Positions 7,806 through 17,104 of a stretch of DNA of 64,000 nt are shown here, piece after piece (position 1 is the stretch's first letter; every line of letters begins with the position of its first letter). The stretch lies in the NCBI GenBank assembly GCA_023428135.1, contig JAEYZG010000010.1:124001-188000 (forward strand), in the 5' to 3' direction. This DNA comes from Bacteroidota bacterium. GTDB taxonomy: Bacteria > Bacteroidota > Bacteroidia > Cytophagales > Cytophagaceae. Made by a program: the position numbers and the translations under genes. Under the pieces are notes generated by a model, which worked only from the letters and a program-made list of their open reading frames with translations, was not told the origin of the DNA and ran no database searches.

Positions 7806-8393
7806 TTAGTGAAAATCAAGTACTGCACAGGTTCCCGTCTTCGGATGGGGACCTACTGCAGTACCCATTTTAGTTAGGTTTCCCAGACAAATTTTTCGAT
7901 GCCCCAAGGATTTTATCTTTTCATCAATCAATAGCTGCATGACTATATCCCGCCCAGTATCCATTCCATATGAGCAGCATTCTCCGTTGTATGTTAACTG
8001 ACAACGTTTTCTTTCATGGCCCATCTTCCCGGATTTAGCCTGTTCTTTTGCAAGGCATAATGCTTCTTTATACATCTCTTCATCTGCGTGAACAGGTGCC
8101 AAAGGCTCCATTTTCCTTAACTCTTTTAAAAGTGATTTCACATAAGGGGAATTTTTCAGGTAATCGCCATACTTTGCAGGAGGGGTATAATGCTCTACTT
8201 CAATATCTGCAAATTTTGAGGGATATAGTCTGGCCAAATTCAGTGAAAGGAAAATATCCTTTTCAGCCTGAGATAAATAACTTATATCTTTTGCTGTGTT
8301 AGCCATTTCCAGTTCCTCATCTGTCCATCCCGCATTTCTAAAGGAAAAAAGACTAAACACAATAAATAATAACCAAACAGATAACTTTTTCAT
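7806..8393 (-). CDS. secreted CAP-domain (SCP/PR1-like) protein
   Basis: This 195-residue protein has a signal peptide (MKKLSVWLLFIVFSLFSF) and a CAP/SCP domain. Features matching the CAP fold are the opening helix with NLARLYPSKFA, a first histidine in KMGHERK, the NGECCSYG segment at the place of the usual GENIAYG (Glu kept), the second histidine in SLGHRKICL, and the terminal strand CAVLDFH. Seven cysteines in the domain suggest disulfides and an extracytoplasmic location. CAP proteins have varied and often unknown roles (lipid binding, peptidase-like). It starts within the last 4 bases of the upstream glycosyltransferase-like gene (ATGA overlap), so the two are co-transcribed. Confidence 0.82.
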   Translation of the reverse strand: MKKLSVWLLFIVFSLFSFRNAGWTDEELEMANTAKDISYLSQAEKDIFLSLNLARLYPSKFADIEVEHYTPPAKYGDYLKNSPYVKSLLKELRKMEPLAPVHADEEMYKEALCLAKEQAKSGKMGHERKRCQLTYNGECCSYGMDTGRDIVMQLLIDEKIKSLGHRKICLGNLTKMGTAVGPHPKTGTCAVLDFH

Positions 8394-9841
8394 TTTCTTA
8401 AATAAATAGAACCGCTATAACCAGCTTTTTCAAGGTTAGACAATATCTCACGATCTCCAGATTTTGTAATCTCAGACCTGAAAATTGCCACTTTCTCAAG
8501 ATCTCCCATTTCAATGTAATATTCAGCAATCTCAGCATTCTTTGACTTCATCAAATCAGCTGCTATAAGGAAATCATACTTATAATCTAACCTATGCTTT
8601 CTTTCTCTTGACTCCAACGTATCATACTGATCAAAAAGTTGAAAATCCGACTTATTTTTTTTCACAGAATAATAATAAAGTGCATCTCCCACAACTTTGC
8701 TTCCAGGAGGAATATTTTCTTTCACAAAAGTATCGGCTGACTGAGGATCTCTTACTTTTCTGCTTACCAATACCTGATCAGCTTTTATCACAGAATAAGC
8801 CATATTAAAAATTAAAACAAACAAAACAGGCAATGAATAAAGCACATTTAAACCTTTTACACTTGGGATTAGTGACCAGCTATAAAATATAAGAATATAG
8901 TAAAATGGAATAATAAAAGTGGAATAAGGTCCCCAATCCAGGACAATCAGGTAAAACGAAATAATTGCGATAAGGCTTATTACCACAAGAGGATTAAAAT
9001 AAGTCTTGCCTTGCTTTATCAGTCCAAAAATCAAAGCTGCAAAAGCAACAAGAATAAGACAGTATTCATGTTGGGGGATATACAGATTGAATCCAACATA
9101 CTGTCCATTTGCAGAATTTGTAACTACATTTATTGTCAGATAATAATTGATGAAACTTCCAACTCCCCCAAAACCTAAAAACACCCATAGTGGGTATATC
9201 AGAAGAAAAGGCGAAGTCCAGAGCAAAGCTTTTTTAAATTGTTTCTCTTTAAAAATATCTATCAAGAGAAATACAACCAAGGGCAAAAGCACAACGATTG
9301 CTCTGGGAGTTGTAAGTAACGACAGTACGCCTGCAATTCCACTTACAAGAATATTACTATTTCCTCCTTTCAAAAAATAAAATATTGCAATAAGACAAAA
9401 GCATAATGCTGTAAGGTCCATTCTACCTTGATGAAATGCCAGACTGAAAAAAGGATCTGTAAGAATAGAGATAATCAAAATCTTATATTTCCATGATTCA
9501 GCAGGTATCTGACTTTTAACGATTGAATAAGTAAGTCTCACGCAAAGCAAACCTGACAATAGTGCAACTATTCTAAATTGCCCGATACCAAAGCCAAAGA
9601 ACTTCATTGATAAGCCAGTAAGAAAAAAGTAAACAGGTCCGTAAGTTAGAGCTGGCCGTCCGTCCCTTGCATATGATGCTATCTCAGGAACAAAACTGCC
9701 ATTGTTTATAAAATTATCAGCGACACTTGCGAAGTATACCTCATCGAACCATGGCAGTGGTTGTATTTCCAAAGTAAAAAGATGGTAGGCTATTATCAAT
9801 AATAAAAAGCCAAAAAACAGATAATTGCTCAGACGATTCAT
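8390..9841 (-). CDS. multi-pass membrane glycosyltransferase-like protein (GT39/ArnT-like)
   Basis: This 483-residue integral membrane protein has about ten or more hydrophobic segments. The first periplasmic loop carries the acidic motif LPWFDEVYFASVADNF, as in GT-C glycosyltransferases of the PMT/ArnT group, which use lipid-linked sugars. Further support is the RDGRPALTYGPVYF segment and the soluble C-terminal ~110 residues. The sugar and acceptor cannot be predicted. It lies 2 bases after a carbonic-anhydrase-like gene and overlaps the CAP gene by 4 bases, forming a three-gene unit. Confidence 0.8.
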   Translation of the reverse strand: MNRLSNYLFFGFLLLIIAYHLFTLEIQPLPWFDEVYFASVADNFINNGSFVPEIASYARDGRPALTYGPVYFFLTGLSMKFFGFGIGQFRIVALLSGLLCVRLTYSIVKSQIPAESWKYKILIISILTDPFFSLAFHQGRMDLTALCFCLIAIFYFLKGGNSNILVSGIAGVLSLLTTPRAIVVLLPLVVFLLIDIFKEKQFKKALLWTSPFLLIYPLWVFLGFGGVGSFINYYLTINVVTNSANGQYVGFNLYIPQHEYCLILVAFAALIFGLIKQGKTYFNPLVVISLIAIISFYLIVLDWGPYSTFIIPFYYILIFYSWSLIPSVKGLNVLYSLPVLFVLIFNMAYSVIKADQVLVSRKVRDPQSADTFVKENIPPGSKVVGDALYYYSVKKNKSDFQLFDQYDTLESRERKHRLDYKYDFLIAADLMKSKNAEIAEYYIEMGDLEKVAIFRSEITKSGDREILSNLEKAGYSGSIYLRK

Positions 9842-9843
9842 TT

Positions 9844-10380
9844 CTATATAGAAATATCTTCACTGCTATCTTTGTACCAGCCTGCATACTTCACATAATT
9901 GTTTGCAATCCGGTTAATTATACCTTCCACATGTTCACTTCCAGCGTCTTTTACCTTTTTAGCAGGAATGCCAGCATATATACTTCCGGATTCTATTCTT
10001 GTATTCTCCAGAACCACCGCACCAGCTGCTATAATAGAGTTTTTCTCAACATATGCATGATCCATAATAATTGCACCCATGCCAACAAGAACATTATCCT
10101 CAAGCGTACAGCCATGAACTATTGCATGATGGCCGATAGAAACATTGTTCCCGATTGTTGTTGCAGCCTTCTGATAAGTGCAATGAATGCATGCTCCATC
10201 CTGGATATTCACTTTGTTCCCTATCCTGATTGCATTTACATCTCCACGAATTACTGCGTTAAACCAGACAGTGCAATCATCTCCCATCTTTACATCTCCA
10301 ATGATAGTAGCATTTTCAGCTACATAGATATTTTCCCCGAACTCAGGTTTCTGACCATTTAAAGCTTTTATAATTGGCAT
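9844..10380 (-). CDS. gamma-class carbonic anhydrase-like hexapeptide protein
   Basis: This 178-residue left-handed beta-helix protein belongs to the gamma carbonic anhydrase / YrdA-PaaY group. Hexapeptide-type repeats run through most of the chain (GDVKMGDDCTVWFNAVIRGDV, NKVNIQDGACIH, NNVSIGHHAIVHG, VGMGAIIMDHA). Histidines in IHCTY, IGHHAIVHG and MDHAYV are placed as the zinc ligands of the family. I chose the ATG at 10380 (MPIIKALNGQKPEFGENIYVAE…), which is where homologues begin; 14 further in-frame upstream residues look spurious. It is cytoplasmic and first in the cluster with the membrane GT and the CAP protein. CO2 hydration is possible but many members lack proven activity. Confidence 0.88.
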   Translation of the reverse strand: MPIIKALNGQKPEFGENIYVAENATIIGDVKMGDDCTVWFNAVIRGDVNAIRIGNKVNIQDGACIHCTYQKAATTIGNNVSIGHHAIVHGCTLEDNVLVGMGAIIMDHAYVEKNSIIAAGAVVLENTRIESGSIYAGIPAKKVKDAGSEHVEGIINRIANNYVKYAGWYKDSSEDISI

Positions 10381-10422
10381 CTTGATTGTTGATTTAGGAT
10401 AAATATATAAAATATAGAGCAT

Positions 10423-10453
10423 AAAAAAACCTTCGGCTTACACCGAAGGTTTT
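10423..10453 (-). terminator. intrinsic terminator of gltBD
   Basis: An 11-bp stem (10426-10436 with 10443-10453) with a 6-base loop is followed on the minus strand by seven Ts. It lies 30 bases past the gltD stop and separates gltBD from the carbonic-anhydrase cluster. Confidence 0.88.
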
Positions 10454-10482
10454 CATATAACAAGCTTTTAAGCTTTAATGCA

Positions 10483-11961
10483 TTACAGACTATTTACGTT
10501 AAGCATTGAAACATCTTTAGCTTCAAGCTTAGATTCTCCCATTAGGAAAGCATCTACGTTTCTTGCTGCTTCTCTACCTTCAGAGATCGCCCAAACTACT
10601 AGCGACTGACCTCTTCTCATATCTCCTGCGGAGAATACTTTCGGCACAGATGTCTGATATTTCTCGTTACACTTAACATTTCCTCTTTCGTCATACTCCA
10701 CACCAAGCTCATTCAGCATACCAGAATGTTGCGGATGAAGGAATCCGATTGCAAGAAGTGCCAATTCGCAAGGAATGACTTTTTCAGTACCAGACACTTC
10801 CTGATATTTTGGCATTTTGCCATCTTCAGGAGTACTCCAGCCCATTTCAGCGATTTTGATACCTGTTAGTTTACCATCGCTATCACCAACGAATTCTTTG
10901 GTAAATATCGCCCAGTTTCTGTTACATCCCTCTTCGTGAGAAGTAGATGTTCTCAGAATCATAGGCCAGTTTGGCCAAGGCATAGTAGCATCTCTTTCTG
11001 CAGGAGGCTTAGGCAATAATTCAACCTGAGTGATTGATTTTGCTTTATGTCTGTTAGACGTACCAACACAGTCAGACCCTGTATCTCCACCCCCAATTAC
11101 TACAACATTTTTTCCTGTAGCCCAGATCTCTTCTTCCGGTTTGAAAGTTTTTCCGCTAACACGGCCATTTTGCTGGGTAAGGAACTCCATTGCAAAATGA
11201 ACACCTTTAAGGTTTCTTCCGGGAATAGGTACATCTCTTGGTATTGTTGAACCTCCGGTAAGAACGATGGCATCAAAATCCTTCAATACATCTTTTACCT
11301 TCACATTATCGCCAACGTTAGAGTTTGTTTTGAAAACAACTCCTTCTTCCTCCATCAACTTCACTCTTCTTTCAACTACCCATTTCTCTAATTTGAAGTC
11401 AGGAATACCGTAACGCAGTAGACCACCAATCTGATCAGCTCTTTCAAAAACAGTAACAGAATGACCTGCTTTGTTCAGCTGAGCAGCAGTTGCAAGACCA
11501 GCAGGACCAGAACCGATTACCGCTACCTTTTTTCCTGTTCTTTCTTTCGGAGCTTTAGCTTTGATATATCCTTTAGCGAAAGCAACCTCAATGATATTTT
11601 TTTCGATCTCTTCGATCGTCACAGGAGGTTTGTTGATACCTAATACACATGCAGCCTCACAAGGAGCCGGGCAAATTCTTCCTGTAAATTCCGGGAAGTT
11701 ATTTGTAGAAAGAAGGATTTCAGCTGCTTCCTCCCAGTTCTTTTCATAAACTGCATCATTGAATTCAGGTATGATGTTGCCAAGAGGACAACCACTGTGG
11801 CAGAAAGGTACGCCACAGTTCATACATCTGGATGCCTGAGCTTCTACCTTCTCAGTTCCGAATTCCAAATACAATTCTTTGTAATCACCGATCCTGTCTT
11901 TAGGATCTCTTTTCTTTGGCAGTTCTCTGCCGAATTCCATGAATCCCGTTGGCTTACCCAT
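10483..11961 (-). CDS. gltD: glutamate synthase small (beta) subunit
   Basis: This 492-residue protein is the NADPH-oxidising subunit that feeds electrons to GltB for glutamate synthesis from glutamine and 2-oxoglutarate. The N-terminal ferredoxin-like region carries cysteine clusters CMNCGVPFCHSGCP and CPAPCEAAC for [4Fe-4S] centres. It is followed by the FAD-binding GSGPAGLATAAQL motif and the pyridine-nucleotide GGGDTGSDC motif, and near the end VFSAGDMRRGQSLVVWAI closes the FAD site. Length and order are standard. It overlaps the upstream gltB by 8 bases, so the two are one operon, closed by a strong terminator. Confidence 0.97.
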   Translation of the reverse strand: MGKPTGFMEFGRELPKKRDPKDRIGDYKELYLEFGTEKVEAQASRCMNCGVPFCHSGCPLGNIIPEFNDAVYEKNWEEAAEILLSTNNFPEFTGRICPAPCEAACVLGINKPPVTIEEIEKNIIEVAFAKGYIKAKAPKERTGKKVAVIGSGPAGLATAAQLNKAGHSVTVFERADQIGGLLRYGIPDFKLEKWVVERRVKLMEEEGVVFKTNSNVGDNVKVKDVLKDFDAIVLTGGSTIPRDVPIPGRNLKGVHFAMEFLTQQNGRVSGKTFKPEEEIWATGKNVVVIGGGDTGSDCVGTSNRHKAKSITQVELLPKPPAERDATMPWPNWPMILRTSTSHEEGCNRNWAIFTKEFVGDSDGKLTGIKIAEMGWSTPEDGKMPKYQEVSGTEKVIPCELALLAIGFLHPQHSGMLNELGVEYDERGNVKCNEKYQTSVPKVFSAGDMRRGQSLVVWAISEGREAARNVDAFLMGESKLEAKDVSMLNVNSL

Positions 11962-14900
11962 GTTGTACCAAGACCTCCTTGTCTGTAGTTCCCTTATTTG
12001 ATTGTTGTTTTCTTTTCAGTAGGACAGCTTTGTAATCTGTAGGCATTACTTTTACAAAGTCAGCAAGCGCACCGTCCCAGTTATTTAATATATTTTCAGC
12101 GACATCACTTCCTGTGAAAGTGCGATGATTTTTGATCAGTTCTTTCAGAGATGCTGCATCTTCATCAGATATCTTGTCAAACTCAACCATCTCCATGTTG
12201 CATCTTGCAGGGAATTTCTTTTGCGGATCGTAGACATAAGCGATACCACCGCTCATACCAGCTGCAAAGTTTCTTCCTGTTTCTCCAAGTATGACAGCGA
12301 CACCTCCGGTCATGTATTCACATCCATGATCTCCAACTCCTTCAACAACTGCTTTAGCTCCTGAGTTACGCACACAGAAACGTTCACCAGCTTGCCCACG
12401 GATATAAGCATCACCAGAAGTTGCTCCATAGAAGCAAACGTTTCCAACAATGATATTATCACTTGGATTGAATTTCGAAGATTTATCTGGATAAAGGATT
12501 AAGCGACCTCCTGATAGCCCTTTTCCGAAATAGTCATTTGACTCTCCTTCAAGTTCGAACTTGATACCAGGCGCTCCAAATGCTCCGAAGCTTTGACCAG
12601 CAGAACCTTTAAATTTATAGTGAACAGTTCCGGCAGGTAATCCTTGTCCTTTATATCTCGTAGAGATTTCGTAAGAAAGCATTGTTCCCGCAGAACGATC
12701 AATATTGGTAATAATGAATTCTCCCGTAACTGGCTTTTGAGTATCTAATGCTGGTTTAGCCTGCTTGATCATCTCAAGATCAAGTATTGCATCGATACCG
12801 TGATCCTGCTCCATCTGCTTGTAGATACCTACTTCAGGACCTGCAGGTGCCTTGAATAGGATTGCAGAAAGGTCGATGTTTTTATGCTTCCAGTGAGTAA
12901 TGTTGTCACGAACATCAAGCTTATCTACCTGACCAATCATTTCATTGATTGTTCTGAAGCCAAGCTCTGCCATGATTTCTCTTAGTTCAGTTGCCATGAA
13001 AGTGAAAAGATTCACTACATGCTCAGGTTTTCCTGTAAACAATGCTCTAAGCTCTTTGTCCTGAGTTGCTACACCAACCGGGCAAGTATTCAGATGGCAT
13101 TTACGCATGATGATACAACCTGTAGAAACAAGTGCCGCAGTTGCAACACCCCACTCCTCAGCACCAAGAAGTGCTGCGATTGCAAGGTCTCTTCCGGTTT
13201 TCATCTGGCCGTCTGCCTGAACAGTGATACGGCTTCTTAAATTATTTCTTACAAGAGTCTGGTGAGCTTCAGCAAGACCAAGCTCCCAAGGCAGACCAGC
13301 GTGTTTGATAGAACTTATTGGAGAAGCTCCTGTTCCACCGTCATGACCAGCGATAAGAACTACGTCTGAGTGAGCTTTTGCTACACCGGCAGCGATTGTT
13401 CCAACACCAGCTTCAGAAACAAGCTTCACATTGATTCTTGCTCTCGGATTCGAATTTTTAAGATCGAAAATCAGCTGAGCAAGGTCCTCAATAGAATATA
13501 TATCGTGGTGAGGAGGAGGAGAAATAAGACCTACGCCAGGAGTAGAATGTCTTACACGACCGATCCAGTCATCCACTTTATGACCAGGAAGCTGACCACC
13601 TTCACCAGGTTTAGCACCCTGAGCCATTTTAATTTGTAACTCATCCGCATTAGCAAGATAGTAACTGGTAACGCCAAATCTTCCTGATGCAACTTGTTTT
13701 ATAGCAGATCTTTCCCAGTCTCCATTTGCCTTTTTCTCAAATCTGATTTCATCTTCTCCACCTTCTCCGCAGTTGCTTTTTCCGCCGATTCTGTTCATCG
13801 CGATTGCAAGAGTTGAGTGAGCTTCGTGAGAAATAGATCCGAAAGACATCGCACCAGTAGCAAAGCGTTTGAAAATGCTTTCCATCGGTTCCACTTCACT
13901 TAAAGGAATTGGATCGTTGCTTGTTTTGAATTTTAACAAACTTCTTAATGTAGCAGCTTTATCACTTTGGTCATTGATCAGCTTTGCGTATTTCTTGTAA
14001 ATCTGATAATCACCTGTTTTTGTAGCCTGCTGTAATAAGTGAATAGTTTGAGGATTAAATAAATGGAATTCACCTCTACGTTTCCACTGATAAATACCGC
14101 CCACCTCAAGTTTCGGGTTGTAAACCGGAGCTTCAGGGAATGCAGTTTCATGCTTCAATAAAGCTTCTTTTGCAATTCCGTCTAAAGTAAGACCACCGAT
14201 TCTAGAAACTGTATTAGTGAAATACTTGTCAATAACTTCCTTGTGAATACCAAGCGCTTCGAAAATCTGAGCTCCCTGGTAAGACTGAAGTGTTGAAATT
14301 CCCATTTTAGAGAATACTTTCAACAAACCTTCATTAATAGCTTTGATATAGTTATAGAATAACTTTTCTTCAGGAAGATCAACTTTAAGAATGTTTTTAT
14401 TCTTAAGGTCAATAATACTTTCAAATGCCAGATAAGGATTAACGGCAGAAGCACCAAAGCTGATAAGTGTAGCAAAGTGATGAACCTCCCAAGCATCTCC
14501 GGCCTCTACCACGATACCTACTTTTCCTCTAAGGCCTTTTCTCATCAAATGATGGTGAACTGCAGCTGTAGCAAGAAGAGATGGAATTGCAGCATGACTT
14601 GTATCTACACTTCTGTCAGAAAGAAGGATAATTGAGAATCCATCTTCAACTGCATCTGCAGCATATTGACAAATCCTGTTAAGCGCTTTTTCAAGCGTTC
14701 CTGGTTTGTCTTCTGCTTTGAAGAAAGTATTGATTGTTTTTGTCTGGAAATAAGCCTGATCCAGGTATCTTAATTTCTCAAGATCTTTGTTTGTAAGAAT
14801 TGGCTGACTTAACTCAACTTGTCTGCAATGAAGTGGTGACTCTTCAAGAAGGTTCAGTGAACCACCGACATAAGACACCAATGACATAACCATCTTTTCA

Positions 14901-16510
14901 CGGATAGGGTCAATCGGAGGGTTGGTTACCTGAGCAAACAATTGCTTGAAGTAATGAGACAAGTGTTGGCTCTGATCAGAAAGGATAGCAAGAGGAGCAT
15001 CGGTACCCATAGATCCGATAGGCTCTTTTCCTGTTGCAGCCATTTCTGCAATGATTGTTTTAAGATCTTCCTTGCTGTAACCGAAAGCCTGTTGTCTTTT
15101 TAACAAAGTGCTTTCGTCAGGCTGATGGAATGTTCCAAGAGGCTCCGGAAGGTCTTTAATCTTGATTTTATTCTTAAGCCACTCTTTGTATGGCTTACTT
15201 GTACATATTTCTTTTTTCAGATCCTCATCGCTGATGATTTTACCTTGCTCAAGATCAACAACGAACATTTTACCAGGCTGAAGTCTACCTTTTTTAACGA
15301 TTTTAGCCGGATCTACATCCACAACCCCAGCCTCAGATGCCATTATTACAATGTCATCTTCAGTCACACACCATCTGGAAGGTCTTAATCCGTTTCTATC
15401 TAGCGTAGCACCAACGATTTTACCATCTGTGAAAGATATAGAAGCAGGGCCATCCCAAGGCTCCATAAGCGCTGCATGATACTCGTAGAAACCTTTCTTC
15501 TCTTCAGTCATGTCTTTGTTGCCATCCCAAGCTTCAGGAACAAGCATCATCATCACATGAGGAAGTGATCTGCCACTAAGGACAAGAAGTTCTATAGCAT
15601 TATCAAGATTAGCAGAGTCAGAAGCTGTAGAATCGCAGATAGGCAGGATCATGTCCAGCTCTTCTCTGGTAAAGTATTTGGATTCAAAACCAGCTTCCTG
15701 AGCTCTCATCCAGTTTACATTTCCTTTTACAGTATTGATTTCGCCGTTGTGAGCGATGTATCTGAAAGGTTGTGCAAGTCTGAATGATGGGAATGTGTTG
15801 GTAGAGAATCTTGAGTGAACTACTGCGATTGCAGATACTACTCTTTTATTCTGAAGGTCAGGGAAAAAAGATCTTACCTGAGCGGTCATCAACTGACCTT
15901 TGTAAACAATTGTTTTGTAAGACAATGACACAATGTGGAAAGCGTCATTGATATTCGGAAGCTGGAAAGTTTCTCTTACGATTCTGGTAGTATAATTTCT
16001 CAGGATAAACAGCTTTCTCTCAAAATCGTCGCTGGTTTTGATGCTGTCAGGCTTTTGAACAAATACCTGTTCCATGGTGGGCTCCACAGCGATAGCGCTT
16101 GGACCAATGTCTGAATTGTTTGTAGGAAGTTTTCTGTACCCAAGCAAAGTCAATCCTAATTTTTCAATATTTCTATTGAGGATCGCTCTGCAATCTTCAC
16201 GAAGTTTCTCGTCCTTTGGGAAAAAAACAGTTCCCACACCGTACTGTCCGAATGGCGGAAGCTTAATTCCGATCTTGACACACTCGTCTACGAAAAACTC
16301 GTGCGGAACCTGGATAAGAATACCCGCTCCATCACCCGTGTTGTTTTCGCAACCACACGCCCCTCTATGCTCCATTCTTGCAAGCATTTTGAGAGCATTA
16401 TCAACGATCTCATGGGATTTCCTTCCCTTCACGTTGGCGACAAATCCGATACCGCATGAGTCACGCTCAAAGCTGGAATCGTACAATCCAGAAGTTTTTT
16501 GTTCTGCCAT
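11954..16510 (-). CDS. gltB: glutamate synthase large (alpha) subunit
   Basis: This 1518-residue protein makes two glutamates from glutamine and 2-oxoglutarate together with GltD. Domains in order: a type 2 glutamine amidotransferase with its catalytic cysteine in FERDSCGIGFVAN after a short propeptide; a central domain; the FMN-binding synthase domain (KPGEGGQLPGHKV, HDGGTGASP) with the [3Fe-4S] cysteines in CHLNTCPVGVATQ; and the C-terminal GxGxG beta-helix (GDHGCEYMTGGVAVILG). I prefer the ATG at 16510 (MAEQKTSGLYDSS) because AGG lies 5-7 bases upstream and homologues begin about here; an in-frame ATG at 16531 would add 7 residues. Complete, with no missing key residue seen. Confidence 0.97.
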   Translation of the reverse strand: MAEQKTSGLYDSSFERDSCGIGFVANVKGRKSHEIVDNALKMLARMEHRGACGCENNTGDGAGILIQVPHEFFVDECVKIGIKLPPFGQYGVGTVFFPKDEKLREDCRAILNRNIEKLGLTLLGYRKLPTNNSDIGPSAIAVEPTMEQVFVQKPDSIKTSDDFERKLFILRNYTTRIVRETFQLPNINDAFHIVSLSYKTIVYKGQLMTAQVRSFFPDLQNKRVVSAIAVVHSRFSTNTFPSFRLAQPFRYIAHNGEINTVKGNVNWMRAQEAGFESKYFTREELDMILPICDSTASDSANLDNAIELLVLSGRSLPHVMMMLVPEAWDGNKDMTEEKKGFYEYHAALMEPWDGPASISFTDGKIVGATLDRNGLRPSRWCVTEDDIVIMASEAGVVDVDPAKIVKKGRLQPGKMFVVDLEQGKIISDEDLKKEICTSKPYKEWLKNKIKIKDLPEPLGTFHQPDESTLLKRQQAFGYSKEDLKTIIAEMAATGKEPIGSMGTDAPLAILSDQSQHLSHYFKQLFAQVTNPPIDPIREKMVMSLVSYVGGSLNLLEESPLHCRQVELSQPILTNKDLEKLRYLDQAYFQTKTINTFFKAEDKPGTLEKALNRICQYAADAVEDGFSIILLSDRSVDTSHAAIPSLLATAAVHHHLMRKGLRGKVGIVVEAGDAWEVHHFATLISFGASAVNPYLAFESIIDLKNKNILKVDLPEEKLFYNYIKAINEGLLKVFSKMGISTLQSYQGAQIFEALGIHKEVIDKYFTNTVSRIGGLTLDGIAKEALLKHETAFPEAPVYNPKLEVGGIYQWKRRGEFHLFNPQTIHLLQQATKTGDYQIYKKYAKLINDQSDKAATLRSLLKFKTSNDPIPLSEVEPMESIFKRFATGAMSFGSISHEAHSTLAIAMNRIGGKSNCGEGGEDEIRFEKKANGDWERSAIKQVASGRFGVTSYYLANADELQIKMAQGAKPGEGGQLPGHKVDDWIGRVRHSTPGVGLISPPPHHDIYSIEDLAQLIFDLKNSNPRARINVKLVSEAGVGTIAAGVAKAHSDVVLIAGHDGGTGASPISSIKHAGLPWELGLAEAHQTLVRNNLRSRITVQADGQMKTGRDLAIAALLGAEEWGVATAALVSTGCIIMRKCHLNTCPVGVATQDKELRALFTGKPEHVVNLFTFMATELREIMAELGFRTINEMIGQVDKLDVRDNITHWKHKNIDLSAILFKAPAGPEVGIYKQMEQDHGIDAILDLEMIKQAKPALDTQKPVTGEFIITNIDRSAGTMLSYEISTRYKGQGLPAGTVHYKFKGSAGQSFGAFGAPGIKFELEGESNDYFGKGLSGGRLILYPDKSSKFNPSDNIIVGNVCFYGATSGDAYIRGQAGERFCVRNSGAKAVVEGVGDHGCEYMTGGVAVILGETGRNFAAGMSGGIAYVYDPQKKFPARCNMEMVEFDKISDEDAASLKELIKNHRTFTGSDVAENILNNWDGALADFVKVMPTDYKAVLLKRKQQSNKGTTDKEVLVQHG

Positions 16511-17104
16511 TAACCTGAAATTATTTTCCAATAATCTGTATTATGATATTTCTAATTTTAGCGGGGGATTTTTGTACCTAAAGCGTGTTAATCTCTACCT
16601 GAATAATCTAAAATTGGTTCCAAATCCCATTTCAGGGTGCTGAAAATGGGTCTTATTATCAAAGTTACCTCAAATTATCCAAGAAAAGACTGACAAATCC
16701 CCTCGATTTCTTACATCTCTCTTCTGATATCTTTTATCGACCCGATCAAACAATTTAAAGGTGGTTTTTTTCAAAGACGACTGATTAAATATAAAAAAAA
16801 AATGTTTAAAAAACCAGCAATTTTGGATTATTAAAGCCAGGAAATTTAATTTTTCTAAAAAAAGCAATCTTATTTTGGATTATTCTTATAATTTTTTTAA
16901 TTATTGTGACAAGCCAAGAGCGGCTATTAGTCTATTGATTTTATAGAATATAGATCAAAAAAAAGCACTTTTGCAGAGACAAATAAGATTGAACATCCAC
17001 TAGCAAATAGGAAAAATAATGCTTGAAATCTTAAAATTATTATAAATATTCCCTCACTACTTACAATTAAAAATTTCTTCAGTATAAAAAATACTTTGTG
17101 AAAA
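16511..17104. other. long AT-rich region upstream of gltB
   Basis: This ~590-base gap must hold the gltBD promoter. It is very AT-rich with A/T runs near 16790 and 16970. An open frame of 65 codons exists on the minus strand (16670-16867) but is Phe/Leu/Lys-rich with no homologue look. I could not identify a clear promoter, riboswitch or hairpin. Confidence 0.5.

Noticed and set aside
16670..16867. 65-codon minus-strand frame upstream of gltB
   Set aside because: Phe/Leu/Lys-rich translation of AT-rich DNA, no plausible leader, and no recognisable protein character.
16511..17104. Riboswitch or attenuator upstream of gltB
   Set aside because: No conserved structure or aptamer-like core was recognised in this AT-rich gap.
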